From positions 1 to 64,000 of the forward strand of contig NZ_WNNK01000025.1 in assembly GCF_009724245.1 (NCBI RefSeq): a stretch of DNA of 64,000 nt. Reading direction: 5' to 3'. The position numbers were made by a program, and so were the translations under genes. Below are positions 51,573-60,576 of the stretch, piece by piece (the first letter of the stretch is position 1; every line of letters begins with the position of its first letter). This DNA comes from Pseudomonas spelaei (GTDB taxonomy: Bacteria; Pseudomonadota; Gammaproteobacteria; Pseudomonadales; Pseudomonadaceae). The notes below the pieces were generated by a model. It had not been told where the DNA came from. It ran no database searches and saw only the letters and a program-made list of their open reading frames with translations.

Positions 51573-51630
51573 TTACGTTAACGTAAGCTTGCGTTGCGTG
51601 GCTGTCAATCGTAGTTTACGTTAACGTCAA
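51573..51630. promoter_or_regulatory. Two LiuR-type palindromes between liuA and the acyl-CoA synthetase
   Basis: TTACGTTAACGTAA (51573-51586) is a perfect palindrome, and TTTACGTTAACGTCAA (51615-51630) is near-perfect. Both share the core ACGTTAACGT with the site at 60544-60559 upstream of liuR. LiuR is a MerR-type regulator and MerR sites are palindromic; the match across three promoters is seen in the sequence. Confidence 0.8.
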
Positions 51631-51683
51631 GTGCGCTCGGCGCAGAGCACCGTCCACCTACAAAAAAGACAATAGGGGTCGTT

Positions 51684-53363
51684 ATGCAACAACCGAATCA
51701 GAGCTACAGCCGTGGCGCTCAGGACAAGGCCTTGCTGGCCGAAACCATCGGCCAGGCGTTCGATCGCACCGTCGCCGCGTATCCCGAGGGCGAAGCACTG
51801 GTGGTGCGCCATCAACACCTGCGTTACACCTGGCGGCAACTGGCCGACGCCGTGGATCTGCATGCCCGTGCGTTGCTGGCGCTGGGCTTGCAGGCGGGTG
51901 ACCGCCTCGGGATCTGGGCCCCCAACTGTGCCCAGTGGTGCATCAGCCAAGTGGCCAGCGCCAAGCTCGGGGTGATTCTGGTCAACATCAATCCGGCGTA
52001 CCGCAGCAGCGAGTTGGAATACGTGCTCAAGCAATCCGGTTGCCAATGGCTGGTCTGCGCGGGTTCATTCAAGTCCTCTGATTATCATGGGATGCTCCAG
52101 GAACTGGTGCCAGAGCTGGCGGAACACCCCATCGGCGAGTTGCGTTGCGACCTGTTGCCCGAGTTGCGTGGCGTGATCAGCCTCGACCCGCGACCGCCCT
52201 CGGGATTCCTGCCCTGGTCGCAGTTGTCGGCCATTGGCGCGGGCGTCCCGCCAGACCAGTTGCACACTCGCCAGGCCAGCCTGCACTTCGATCAAGCCGT
52301 CAACATCCAGTACACCTCCGGCACTACCGGCTTCCCCAAGGGGGCCACCCTCAGTCACCACAACATTCTCAATAATGGCTACATGGTCGGCGAAAGCCTG
52401 GGCCTTACGGCGCACGATCGTCTGGTGATCCCGGTGCCGCTGTATCACTGCTTCGGCATGGTCATGGGCAATCTCGGTTGCATCACCCACGGCACTACCA
52501 TGATTTACCCCAGCGACGGTTTTGACCCGTTGCTGACCCTGACCGCCGTCGCCGAAGAGCAGGCCACGGGCCTGTACGGCGTGCCCACCATGTTTATCGC
52601 CATGCTCGATCACCCGCGCCGGGCCGAATTCAACCTGTCGCACCTGCGCACCGGGATCATGGCCGGTTCCACCTGCCCCATCGAGGTGATGCGCCGGGTC
52701 ATCAGCGAGATGCACATGCACGAGGTGCAGATTGCCTATGGCATGACCGAAACCAGCCCGGTGTCACTGCAGACCGGGCCGGATGACGGTCTGGAGCTGC
52801 GAGTCACCACCGTCGGCCGCACCCAGCCGCAACTGGAAAGCAAGATCATCGACGAAGCCGGTAACACTGTGCCCCGAGGTCAGACCGGCGAACTGTGCAC
52901 CCGCGGCTACAGCGTGATGCTGGGCTATTGGAACAACCCCGACGGCACCCGCGAAGCCATCGACGATGCCGGCTGGATGCACACCGGCGACCTGGCGACC
53001 ATGGATGAACAGGGCTACGTATGCATCGCCGGGCGCAACAAAGACATGATCATCCGCGGGGGCGAGAACGTGTACCCACGGGAACTGGAAGAGTTTTTCT
53101 TCACCCACCCGGCGGTGGCGGATGTACAGATCATCGGCATTCCGGATGCGCGTTATGGCGAGGAAATTGTCGCCTGGATCAAGTTCCACCCCGGCCATGT
53201 TGCCAATGAGTTGGAGCTGCAAACCTGGTGCAAGGGCCGGATCGCGCACTTCAAGACGCCCAAGCACTTCAAGTTTGTCGATGAGTTTCCGATGACGGTG
53301 ACCGGCAAGATTCAGAAGTTCCGGATGCGCGAAATATCAATTGAAGAGTTGGGTCAAGGCTAG
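51684..53363 (+). CDS. Acyl-CoA synthetase (AMP-forming), liu-linked
   Basis: 559 residues of the ANL family. It activates a fatty or branched-chain acid to its CoA ester. The P-loop YTSGTTGFPKG lies at 210-220, YGMTE in the middle and the C-terminal lysine in MTVTGKIQKFRMRE. The upstream gap shared with liuA holds two LiuR-type palindromes, so it is probably induced with leucine/isovalerate use. Isovalerate or 3-methylcrotonate-like acids are plausible substrates, by context. A ribosome site AATAGGGG is present about 10 nt before the ATG. Confidence 0.9.
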   Translation: MQQPNQSYSRGAQDKALLAETIGQAFDRTVAAYPEGEALVVRHQHLRYTWRQLADAVDLHARALLALGLQAGDRLGIWAPNCAQWCISQVASAKLGVILVNINPAYRSSELEYVLKQSGCQWLVCAGSFKSSDYHGMLQELVPELAEHPIGELRCDLLPELRGVISLDPRPPSGFLPWSQLSAIGAGVPPDQLHTRQASLHFDQAVNIQYTSGTTGFPKGATLSHHNILNNGYMVGESLGLTAHDRLVIPVPLYHCFGMVMGNLGCITHGTTMIYPSDGFDPLLTLTAVAEEQATGLYGVPTMFIAMLDHPRRAEFNLSHLRTGIMAGSTCPIEVMRRVISEMHMHEVQIAYGMTETSPVSLQTGPDDGLELRVTTVGRTQPQLESKIIDEAGNTVPRGQTGELCTRGYSVMLGYWNNPDGTREAIDDAGWMHTGDLATMDEQGYVCIAGRNKDMIIRGGENVYPRELEEFFFTHPAVADVQIIGIPDARYGEEIVAWIKFHPGHVANELELQTWCKGRIAHFKTPKHFKFVDEFPMTVTGKIQKFRMREISIEELGQG

Positions 53364-53455
53364 AGGGAAGTATTTGTCGCAGGCTAATTAGTTAGGGGCA
53401 GAGTAACTTGAGGGCAACATAAGCTGGTCTTTTGAGAGAACTCAGTAGGCCAATC

Positions 53456-56400
53456 ATGAACGACAAAACGACGGACGAGGCACGGATACCTGAGCTGGAG
53501 ATACACGGCATTCACGTCACGCCGATCAAGGAGAACATTCCGGACTGGTATTCGCAGTCCACGCTTCGCAGAAAGAAGGAACTGGCTGCAATGGATCTTC
53601 ATGTTCCCGATTTCTATCGGGACGCGGCAGTTGCTTCGAAGGACAAACTCCATGCAGCCCATGCACAGGGGTGGGCTGCGCTAAATGACATTGATCGAGT
53701 GTTTGATGGGCTCAAGGACTGCGCGGAATTTACGGAGCCGCTGCTGGTTGCGGCGATACAAAAGCAGTTCAGCGTCGATCTGGATGTCAAAAAAATCTTT
53801 TTTGCCACCAAAGTCTACGATGTAAACCGACGCAACGAGCGTACGGATTTTGGTGGGGCGTTGAATTTCTCAACAGGCGTAGGCGGGGAAAGGGACTTTT
53901 ATTATCAGGGGATCACACTGCTTGAAGCCGCGATGGGTAACTTCGAGGTCCATGAAGCCGAGCCGGACAGTTGTGAGAATTGCCGGCTCCTGACCCGATT
54001 CGACTTTCACAACTATATCAGTGAGATTCTGCCCACAGTCTTTGCCGTCGAGGAACAAGCCCTGTCTATACCTGCGCATCAATTTGCGCAGCTATGCCGT
54101 ACCCTCGATCTGGGCGCGCAATATCAGGCTCATATCGACTCAATCCTTCCAGCACAGGACTCCACCGGCGCCAAGCCCTTCCTGGACGCGTTGGTGACCT
54201 TTCAAACGACTCAGTTACAGGCCTCAGCCCTGATCGCGCTTGAGCGCAACCACATCAAACACAGCACTTATCAGATGCTGACCCGTTTTATCGCGGGGCA
54301 AGCACATATTGTCTGGAAAGGAGGTGCTGTTCGCTGTGTGCATCCGTTGATAGAAGCCTTCGAGACCCGACAGGTGATGTTGTTCTATGTCACCCGATCA
54401 ACGAGAGACTGTGTTCTTTATGTCCCCGGTGATCCTGATAAACCGCTGATGGAGTATGCCTCTTTCGATGGGGTAGCCCAGGATCTGACTCAACGGTTTC
54501 GTGCATACGACTATCGGGTGTTCTTCAGTCAGTTTATTCCGGTAGAGACACATGTTGGCTTTTTCGCCACGCTCAAACGCTACTTGGATCCCGATAATCT
54601 TTGCAGTCCTGATCAGGACTTCATTCATGAGCCTTCGGCGACGTTGAATAGGCCTCAGGCCAGTAGAAATCGGTTTGAAGCTTCATGGCCAACTGTCGCA
54701 CAACAGAAACTCAACTTGATCCGCAGCAATGGCAAGGTGCTGGTGGTCTCTACCGCCGACAAAGACAAGCAGGCAAGCCAGGCTCGGTTATGGGCTGTTG
54801 GCAGTGCGCTATTGGACGTGTTGAATCTGGTCTCTTTTGTCGTGCCGGGGTTGGGCCCGCTGATGATGGGAATTGGCGCCATACAAATGCTGCATGAGCT
54901 TGATGAGTCGGCCCGTAGTGCCGCTCGGGGCGACATCCGAGAGGCATGGGCTCATGTATCAGGCGTTGTACTTAACCTTGCTTTTGCCGCAGCCGGGCAT
55001 CAAGTGATACCTGCTGTCAGCCAATCTGATTATGTCAGGGAATGGGCGCAGATAGTGTCCCGCAAAGGAGCAACTCGCCTGATACAACCAGACTGGCGCC
55101 AGTACGAACAGACCATTGACCTGCCGCACTGGGTACGTGCGGATACTCGCGGGTTGTATACCCACGACGGCAAAGTGTACTTGAAGGTGCAAGACGGGAA
55201 GTATTACGAAATGAAGGCCGAGGGCGAAGACTTTTTTATCCTTCATCCCGATGATGCGCAACGTTATTCGCCACGTTCAAGACACAACGCAGTAGGGGGA
55301 TGGGTTCACGAGTTTGAGCAGCCTCTGAGCTGGGACCGTCCTACATTGATGCGGCGCATTGGCCACTCGGTGGACGGGCTGAGTGATGAGCGGCTGGAGC
55401 AGGTCCGTAAGGTCAGCGGCATAAGTGACGACCAGTTGCGCAAGATGCACATCGACCTGACACCGCCTGCGCCGTTACTGGCCGAGACCATCCGGCGTTT
55501 TCAGATTGACCACCGTTACTGTGAGTTCATCGAGCAGATGCGCAGTAATGACCCTCTGGTCCATGGCCAAGCGAACATTGACTTGCAACTTGAATTGCTT
55601 ACCCATGAAAAAATCTGGCCATCCTCCAGGGGCCTGAGTGTTATTCGTACGAAGGATGGCACTACGTTCTTCCAGGCGCCTCCAGGCTCTGAAGTGCTGC
55701 CTCAAGTGGCTGTCAGCGAATATTCGCTAAACAGCGGAAAACTTCTCGACACGCTGGTGTCGGAGCTTAATGACGACGAGTTAAAGGTCTTGTTAGGGGA
55801 GGACGTGCAAGAAGCCCGACTGCGTGAGGCACTAAACTGGGTCATAAACAGAAGGTCGGAAAACCCAACGGGGCTTTATAACCATGCCGACAGCCTGTCA
55901 GATGAGTTTTTTTATCAGAGCAGTCTTGACGCCTTGGCGTCTCGACCTCGTGATCTGAATGTAACGCTGAAGGGGTTGCGACAACGGTTACAGCTAGCGG
56001 CATCGATTAAACGAGAGGAATTGCTGAATGCACCACCACGCCGTCTTGAAGAGAGTCCGGAAAAGTGGTTGCAAGAGGCCTTTCCCGACTTGCCTGAGGT
56101 GGCGGTCAAGCAACTGCTGGCACAGGCCGATGATACCCGGCTAGGGCAATTGAACAGCGCCCGGCGTCCGCCCCTGCAATTGTCCCAGGAGGCACGTGAC
56201 TACCTTGATGTGTTTCGGCTGCGGCAAGCCTATGAAGGCCTGTACCTCAATCAAGTCTTGACGCAGGACACGGCACGCTTGCTGCTGCATACCCTCAAGA
56301 AGATGCCGGGCTGGTCCGGTACCCCAGGTCTTCAACTGCACGATGGTTCTACATCGGGTCCATTGCTTGACGGTATTGGCGTCACACCCGAACTTACGCC

Positions 56401-58636
56401 AGAGACTCTTAGACGAACCATCAGCCCGGTTAGACGATGGGTCAAACATGACAATGGCGGCATTGGTGAGGTCTGGAGACCCCATCATGGGGATTCGGTT
56501 TACCGGAGCCTTTTCGAGATGGTTCCGCCGTCGGATCTTGACGTGATGGTTTTCCCTCTGGAGACGCGTTGGACAAATTTTCGCCAAGCCTTGAGACGTA
56601 GGGCTTTGCCTCCCGAAGAACTGCGGGAAGTCTTGAACATGCCGGGGGGCGGGGACGAATATCAGTCACCGATGGCGCTGGCCGTCGGCGCGCCGGGTCA
56701 TGCCGCCCAGCCCGATTCTACGCGAGCTTTTCAGTGTCGGCATGAGGCCCATACGCTCTATCCGGGTTCGACGCTCGAGCAAATAGAGGGGTATTTGAAC
56801 GTCAGGGGGCAGACCGATAGCGTGATGCTCAAGGAGGTTCGGCTCAGGCAAGCCCAGTATGATCAGCTGGATGATTTCCTGAAGAACTGGGAAGGGTCGA
56901 TAAACAATAAACAGCGCATAGCGAAACGCATCAGGGCGTGTTGGCAACGACGTTCGGGAACGGTGCTCAACAACGCGGGTGATTTTGTTGGTTACACGTT
57001 GAACCTGAGTGACCTTCATATCAACGACTTGCCCAGCTTGCCAATAGGAATGCCCCATGTTTCCAGCTTGTCCCTGGGAAATATGAGACTGTCCGACAAT
57101 ATCGGGGATTTTCTGTCTTCCTTCCCGGGCCTGCGTCACCTGATCCTGAGTGGAAACAGGCTGACACGGATACCGAGCATCGTCGGCACTATGGTTGGTT
57201 TGACTCAGTTGGCGCTGGACCACAATCAGATTCAACTCACCACGCAAAGTGTGACGATCCTGGCAGGCTTGACGCAGTTGCGGGTGTTATCACTGGCGAG
57301 AAACCGCTTGGGGATGGTGCCGAATGTCAGTGCTATGACTAGGTTGAATCAGTTATATCTGACCGATTGTGGCTTGACCGAAATACCGTACGGGGCTATG
57401 GCACTTCGCCACCTGACTCAGCTTGATCTGCACAGCAACCAGTTGGTGGACATCCCCGATGCGCTGTTTGAACGAAGGCAGGCGCAAAACGAAGGGACAA
57501 CATTACACCACAATCCGTGGTCTGAAGAGGCGCGCAACGCCGTGGAGGCTTACCGCCTGCGTACAGGTGTGGCCTTGCTGGACAGGGCGGCCCCGATCCA
57601 CGTCAGCGAAGAGGTTGCTCGATTGGCGTGGCTGGGCGAGCTGCCTGCCAGTGAACGGGTACAAAGGGCTCAGGTATGGCAAGACCTGCGGAGCGAGCCT
57701 GGTTCTGAAGCTTTTTTCCGTGTGCTGGCGGACATGACTCGCTCTGCAACTTTCAAGCTTGTGGCGGCCCGGCCGGGCCTGGTTCAAAAGGTATGGGAGT
57801 TACTGGACGATGCGGCCGGTGATCAGGAACTGCGCGAGCAGTTGTTCATTGACGCGGATGCACCGGGCACCTGTGTGGATCAGCGCACTGACGTGTTGTT
57901 CAAGTTGGGTTTACGCAGCCTGGTTCATAAAGCGCAGCGTCAGGCAGGTACTCGGCGGGTTGAGGCAAGCCTGATCGAGTTGGCCCGGGGGCGTTTCCGC
58001 CTGACGGCGCTGGACAGGTTGATCAAGGCTGATATTCAGGCCCGGGAGCGGGAAGATGGAGCTCCATTCGACGAAGAAGTGGAAGTTGACCTTGTCTATC
58101 GAATTTCGTTGGCCGATCGACTCAAGCTGCCCTTTCAGCCGCGCATCATTGCTTTCGGACAATTGTATGAAGTCACTCAGGCTGATATCCGCAAGGCGGG
58201 TGATACGGTATTGCAAGAGGAGGCCGTGCCGGGTGCGTTGGCGACTTTTATGGTGGGCGAGCCTTATTGGGAGACACAACTGCGTAATGTGTATCGGGAA
58301 CAGTTTGATCAGAAATTTGGTGAGCACTCCAGACGGTTCGCTGAAAAGTCAGACGCGCTGGAGGATTTGGACAGCAGTCTGGAGGCCGATTCCGACACAC
58401 TGGACGCTCAGGTTCTTCATTCGCATCAGCAGGCCGTCGACAAGTCGGTGGCAGCGGTCATGCGTCTGTTTGACTTGAGAAAAGATCAGGTGATGGGTGC
58501 AGATGGGCGCTTGCTGGATAACTTCTTGTCAACGCAGAGAGAATTGTTAGGAGCGGCATGGAAGGCTGAAGAGCAACGCGCGTTGGTGGACGTGACCGAG
58601 GACGTCCTCAGGGGCTATTCGTCGATGCAGGCCTGA
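53456..58636 (+). CDS. Giant LRR protein with C-terminal NEL-type E3 ubiquitin ligase domain
   Basis: 1726 residues. The long N-terminal region (about 1-1150) begins MNDKTTDEARIPELEIHG and resembles the DUF6543 type found in large Pseudomonas effector-like proteins. Hydrophobic stretches lie near residue 460 and 500-525. Leucine-rich repeats fill about 1180-1350 (LRHLILSGNRLTRIP, LTQLDLHSNQLVDIP). The final 300 residues are NEL-like. Cys1473 in GTCVDQRTDVLF sits where the catalytic cysteine of IpaH/SspH ligases lies (C-x-D-x-R). These enzymes move ubiquitin onto host proteins after secretion. No chaperone or hrp-type promoter is seen next to it. The base composition is lower in GC than the liu genes on both sides, which suggests transfer. 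It ends at a strong terminator. Confidence 0.85.
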   Translation: MNDKTTDEARIPELEIHGIHVTPIKENIPDWYSQSTLRRKKELAAMDLHVPDFYRDAAVASKDKLHAAHAQGWAALNDIDRVFDGLKDCAEFTEPLLVAAIQKQFSVDLDVKKIFFATKVYDVNRRNERTDFGGALNFSTGVGGERDFYYQGITLLEAAMGNFEVHEAEPDSCENCRLLTRFDFHNYISEILPTVFAVEEQALSIPAHQFAQLCRTLDLGAQYQAHIDSILPAQDSTGAKPFLDALVTFQTTQLQASALIALERNHIKHSTYQMLTRFIAGQAHIVWKGGAVRCVHPLIEAFETRQVMLFYVTRSTRDCVLYVPGDPDKPLMEYASFDGVAQDLTQRFRAYDYRVFFSQFIPVETHVGFFATLKRYLDPDNLCSPDQDFIHEPSATLNRPQASRNRFEASWPTVAQQKLNLIRSNGKVLVVSTADKDKQASQARLWAVGSALLDVLNLVSFVVPGLGPLMMGIGAIQMLHELDESARSAARGDIREAWAHVSGVVLNLAFAAAGHQVIPAVSQSDYVREWAQIVSRKGATRLIQPDWRQYEQTIDLPHWVRADTRGLYTHDGKVYLKVQDGKYYEMKAEGEDFFILHPDDAQRYSPRSRHNAVGGWVHEFEQPLSWDRPTLMRRIGHSVDGLSDERLEQVRKVSGISDDQLRKMHIDLTPPAPLLAETIRRFQIDHRYCEFIEQMRSNDPLVHGQANIDLQLELLTHEKIWPSSRGLSVIRTKDGTTFFQAPPGSEVLPQVAVSEYSLNSGKLLDTLVSELNDDELKVLLGEDVQEARLREALNWVINRRSENPTGLYNHADSLSDEFFYQSSLDALASRPRDLNVTLKGLRQRLQLAASIKREELLNAPPRRLEESPEKWLQEAFPDLPEVAVKQLLAQADDTRLGQLNSARRPPLQLSQEARDYLDVFRLRQAYEGLYLNQVLTQDTARLLLHTLKKMPGWSGTPGLQLHDGSTSGPLLDGIGVTPELTPETLRRTISPVRRWVKHDNGGIGEVWRPHHGDSVYRSLFEMVPPSDLDVMVFPLETRWTNFRQALRRRALPPEELREVLNMPGGGDEYQSPMALAVGAPGHAAQPDSTRAFQCRHEAHTLYPGSTLEQIEGYLNVRGQTDSVMLKEVRLRQAQYDQLDDFLKNWEGSINNKQRIAKRIRACWQRRSGTVLNNAGDFVGYTLNLSDLHINDLPSLPIGMPHVSSLSLGNMRLSDNIGDFLSSFPGLRHLILSGNRLTRIPSIVGTMVGLTQLALDHNQIQLTTQSVTILAGLTQLRVLSLARNRLGMVPNVSAMTRLNQLYLTDCGLTEIPYGAMALRHLTQLDLHSNQLVDIPDALFERRQAQNEGTTLHHNPWSEEARNAVEAYRLRTGVALLDRAAPIHVSEEVARLAWLGELPASERVQRAQVWQDLRSEPGSEAFFRVLADMTRSATFKLVAARPGLVQKVWELLDDAAGDQELREQLFIDADAPGTCVDQRTDVLFKLGLRSLVHKAQRQAGTRRVEASLIELARGRFRLTALDRLIKADIQAREREDGAPFDEEVEVDLVYRISLADRLKLPFQPRIIAFGQLYEVTQADIRKAGDTVLQEEAVPGALATFMVGEPYWETQLRNVYREQFDQKFGEHSRRFAEKSDALEDLDSSLEADSDTLDAQVLHSHQQAVDKSVAAVMRLFDLRKDQVMGADGRLLDNFLSTQRELLGAAWKAEEQRALVDVTEDVLRGYSSMQA

Positions 58637-58658
58637 TGACCTTTCACCCACACAGCAC

Positions 58659-58682
58659 AAAGGGGAGCCGAGGCTCCCCTTT
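58659..58682 (+). terminator. Terminator after the NEL ligase gene
   Basis: AAAGGGGAGCC and GGCTCCCCTTT are perfect 11-base complements around GA, followed by TTAATTT-type sequence; the innermost pairs will not all form. The run AAA/TTT lets it work on both strands. Confidence 0.8.
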
Positions 58683-58736
58683 AATTTGTTGTTACGTGCT
58701 CTTTTTTTATTATTGAGGGGCGGTCTGTTGTTGTTT

Positions 58737-58901
58737 TTAGCAACCGTGGCCCTTTACTGCTGTTTTTGGCGACCCCCATCCGGGGTCAAGAGCAAACGTA
58801 TTTTTTTGAGCGCTGATCTGCTTCTTCGCATGCGATCCAACCAGTGGGTAGCTACCTTGAGGTAGTTTTATTGTTCTCTGCCCGGTTGCGAGTGGCGGCA
58901 T
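58737..58901 (-). CDS. Possible small protein of 54 residues
   Basis: From the ATG at 58901 the frame reads MPPLATGQRTIKLPQGSYPL and ends KTAVKGHGC before TAA. AGGG stands about 10 nt upstream. It is basic, ends in Cys, and has no family that I recognise. The frame has sensible codon use in an otherwise T-rich gap, which is the reason to list it. It may be a real small protein or the tail of a lost gene. Confidence 0.35.
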   Translation of the reverse strand: MPPLATGQRTIKLPQGSYPLVGSHAKKQISAQKNTFALDPGWGSPKTAVKGHGC

Positions 58902-59189
58902 CTGCCGTACCCTGCGAAGCACATCTTCTCCAAAAAAATCTGTTAGCTGCGTCTCTGCCGTGTTGTTTTTGTTATGTCAGAGTCGTTACGTCTTATTTTT
59001 ATTAGGTTTGGTGCTTTTTATTCTTGTTATGCCATAGAGATAGCAGAAGGCGTGCCAACTTTTAAAAATCATTTAAAATCAATAAGTTATGTTTTTTGTC
59101 AAAATTGCCACCGCGTCAAAGCCCGACAATCTGTTCCCGTGTTACTCGTTGTGTAGTGGTGCGGTAACACATCGTCACAGAAACGCTAC

Positions 59190-60089
59190 TTATCCTGCGC
59201 TACGGGCCTTGGCTACTCGTGAACCTGTCGGGCGACCGAGCACGGAACAAATCTGCTGGCCCGCCAGGATCAATGCCGGCATATCGATCCCGGTTTCGAT
59301 ACCCAGCCCATTGAGCAGGTACAGCACGTCTTCGGTGGCCACGTTACCGCTGGCGCCCTTGGCGTATGGGCAGCCGCCGAGGCCGGCGATAGAGCTGTCG
59401 AACACCTGGATACCTTCCAGCAGGCTGGCGTAGATATTGGCGATCGCCTGGCCATAGGTGTCATGAAAGTGCCCGGCCAGTTTGTCCCGCGGAACCTGGG
59501 CGCCGACCACCTCGAACATCCGCCGCGTCGCGCCTGCCGTGCCGGTACCAATGGTGTCGCCCAGGGACACTTCATAGCAGCCCATGGCAAATAGCTCGCG
59601 TGCCACTGCGGCGACTTGTTCCGGGGCAATCTGGCCTTCATACGGACAGCCCAGCACACACGACACATACCCGCGCACGCTGATGCCGTGCTGTTTGGCC
59701 GCCGCCATGATCGGTGCGAACCGCTCCAGGCTTTCGTTGATGGAGCAATTGATATTGCGTTGGGAGAACGCCTCGGACGCCGCCGCGAACACTGCCACTT
59801 CCTTGACCCCCGCCGCCAACGCATCCTCAAACCCGCGAAGGTTCGGCGCCAAGGCCCCATAAGTCACCCCGGGCTTGCGCTGGATGTGTGCAAACACCTC
59901 GGCAGAACCCGCCATCTGTGGCACCCACTTGGGCGAGACAAAACTGCCGACTTCGATATAGCTCAAACCGGCCGCCGTCAGGGCGTCTACCAATTTGACC
60001 TTGTCAGCGACGCTGATGGGCTGGGCTTCGTTCTGCAAACCGTCGCGAGGACCGACTTCTACCAGGCGCACATGAGAGGGAAGGGACAT
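59190..60089 (-). CDS. liuE: Hydroxymethylglutaryl-CoA lyase
   Basis: 299 residues. It cleaves HMG-CoA to acetyl-CoA and acetoacetate, the last step of leucine degradation. The family start VRLVEVGPRDGLQNE with the metal-binding Asp, the HFHDTYGQ motif and the active-site loop GLGGCPYAKGASGN with its Cys are all present. It is 12 nt downstream of liuR and forms an operon with it. In P. aeruginosa liuE ends a single liuRABCDE operon; here it is 8 kb from liuABCD. Confidence 0.96.
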   Translation of the reverse strand: MSLPSHVRLVEVGPRDGLQNEAQPISVADKVKLVDALTAAGLSYIEVGSFVSPKWVPQMAGSAEVFAHIQRKPGVTYGALAPNLRGFEDALAAGVKEVAVFAAASEAFSQRNINCSINESLERFAPIMAAAKQHGISVRGYVSCVLGCPYEGQIAPEQVAAVARELFAMGCYEVSLGDTIGTGTAGATRRMFEVVGAQVPRDKLAGHFHDTYGQAIANIYASLLEGIQVFDSSIAGLGGCPYAKGASGNVATEDVLYLLNGLGIETGIDMPALILAGQQICSVLGRPTGSRVAKARSAG

Positions 60090-60101
60090 GGCAGCTACCT
60101 T

Positions 60102-60500
60102 TTATGAATGGCCAACCTGGCTTTGAATGGTCTGTTCCAGCGCCTGGGTGCAGCGCTCTTCGGCGGTGTCGAGTTCCAGCTTCATCTGTTCGATGTCCAG
60201 CATCTGCTGCTCCAGCTGTTCGCGGCGCTCGGTGATTTTCGCCAGCATGCTGTGCAGCTGTTTCTGATTGCCGCTGGCGGGGTCGTAGAGTTCGATCAGT
60301 TCACGGCATTCGGCCAGGGAGAAACCGATGCGCTTGCCCCGCAGGATCAATTTGAGGCTGACCTTGTCCCGTGGCGAATAGATACGCTCCTGGCCCCGAC
60401 GTTCGGGGGACAGGAGGCCTTGTTCTTCGTAGAAGCGAATGGCGCGGGTGGTGATGTCGAGCTCGCGGGCGAGGTCGGAGATGCTGTAGGTCGTGCTCAT
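60102..60500 (-). CDS. liuR: MerR-family regulator of leucine/isovalerate catabolism
   Basis: 132 residues. The MerR helix-turn-helix (YSISDLARELDITTRAIRFYEEQGLLSPERRG) is followed by a dimer helix with HSMLAKITERREQLEQQML. It lacks the metal-binding cysteines of MerR itself and matches LiuR/AtuR types. A perfect palindrome TTGACGTTAACGTCAA lies 44 bp upstream, and similar palindromes lie before liuA and the acyl-CoA synthetase. So it likely controls itself, liuE, liuABCD and the synthetase. I start at the ATG at 60500; a TTG 12 nt earlier is possible. Confidence 0.92.
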   Translation of the reverse strand: MSTTYSISDLARELDITTRAIRFYEEQGLLSPERRGQERIYSPRDKVSLKLILRGKRIGFSLAECRELIELYDPASGNQKQLHSMLAKITERREQLEQQMLDIEQMKLELDTAEERCTQALEQTIQSQVGHS

Positions 60501-60543
60501 GGGTACGCTCAAGGAGTGTCTTGGGCGTTAAGCTAATGGCTGG

Positions 60544-60559
60544 TTGACGTTAACGTCAA
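60544..60559. promoter_or_regulatory. LiuR-type palindrome upstream of liuR
   Basis: TTGACGTTAACGTCAA is a perfect 16-bp palindrome that shares ACGTTAACGT with the two sites at 51573-51630. Confidence 0.8.
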
Positions 60560-60576
60560 GCTAATCTCCCCGCGGC

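Larger units (their letters stand above)
58637..59189. other. AT-rich intergenic stretch between the NEL gene and liuE
   Basis: The 553 bp hold the NEL gene terminator (58659-58682), a possible 54-codon frame on the minus strand (58737-58901), and T-rich sequence with no clear gene to about 59189. No transposon ends or direct repeats were found. Confidence 0.6.

Noticed and set aside
53456..58636. hrp box or type III chaperone gene next to the NEL gene
   Set aside because: No GGAACC-N15/16-CCAC pattern was seen in the 90 bp upstream and the neighbouring genes are metabolic.
58974..59156. 60-codon frame in the AT-rich gap before liuE
   Set aside because: T-rich composition explains the hydrophobic content; there is no ribosome site and it abuts the liuE end on the opposite strand.
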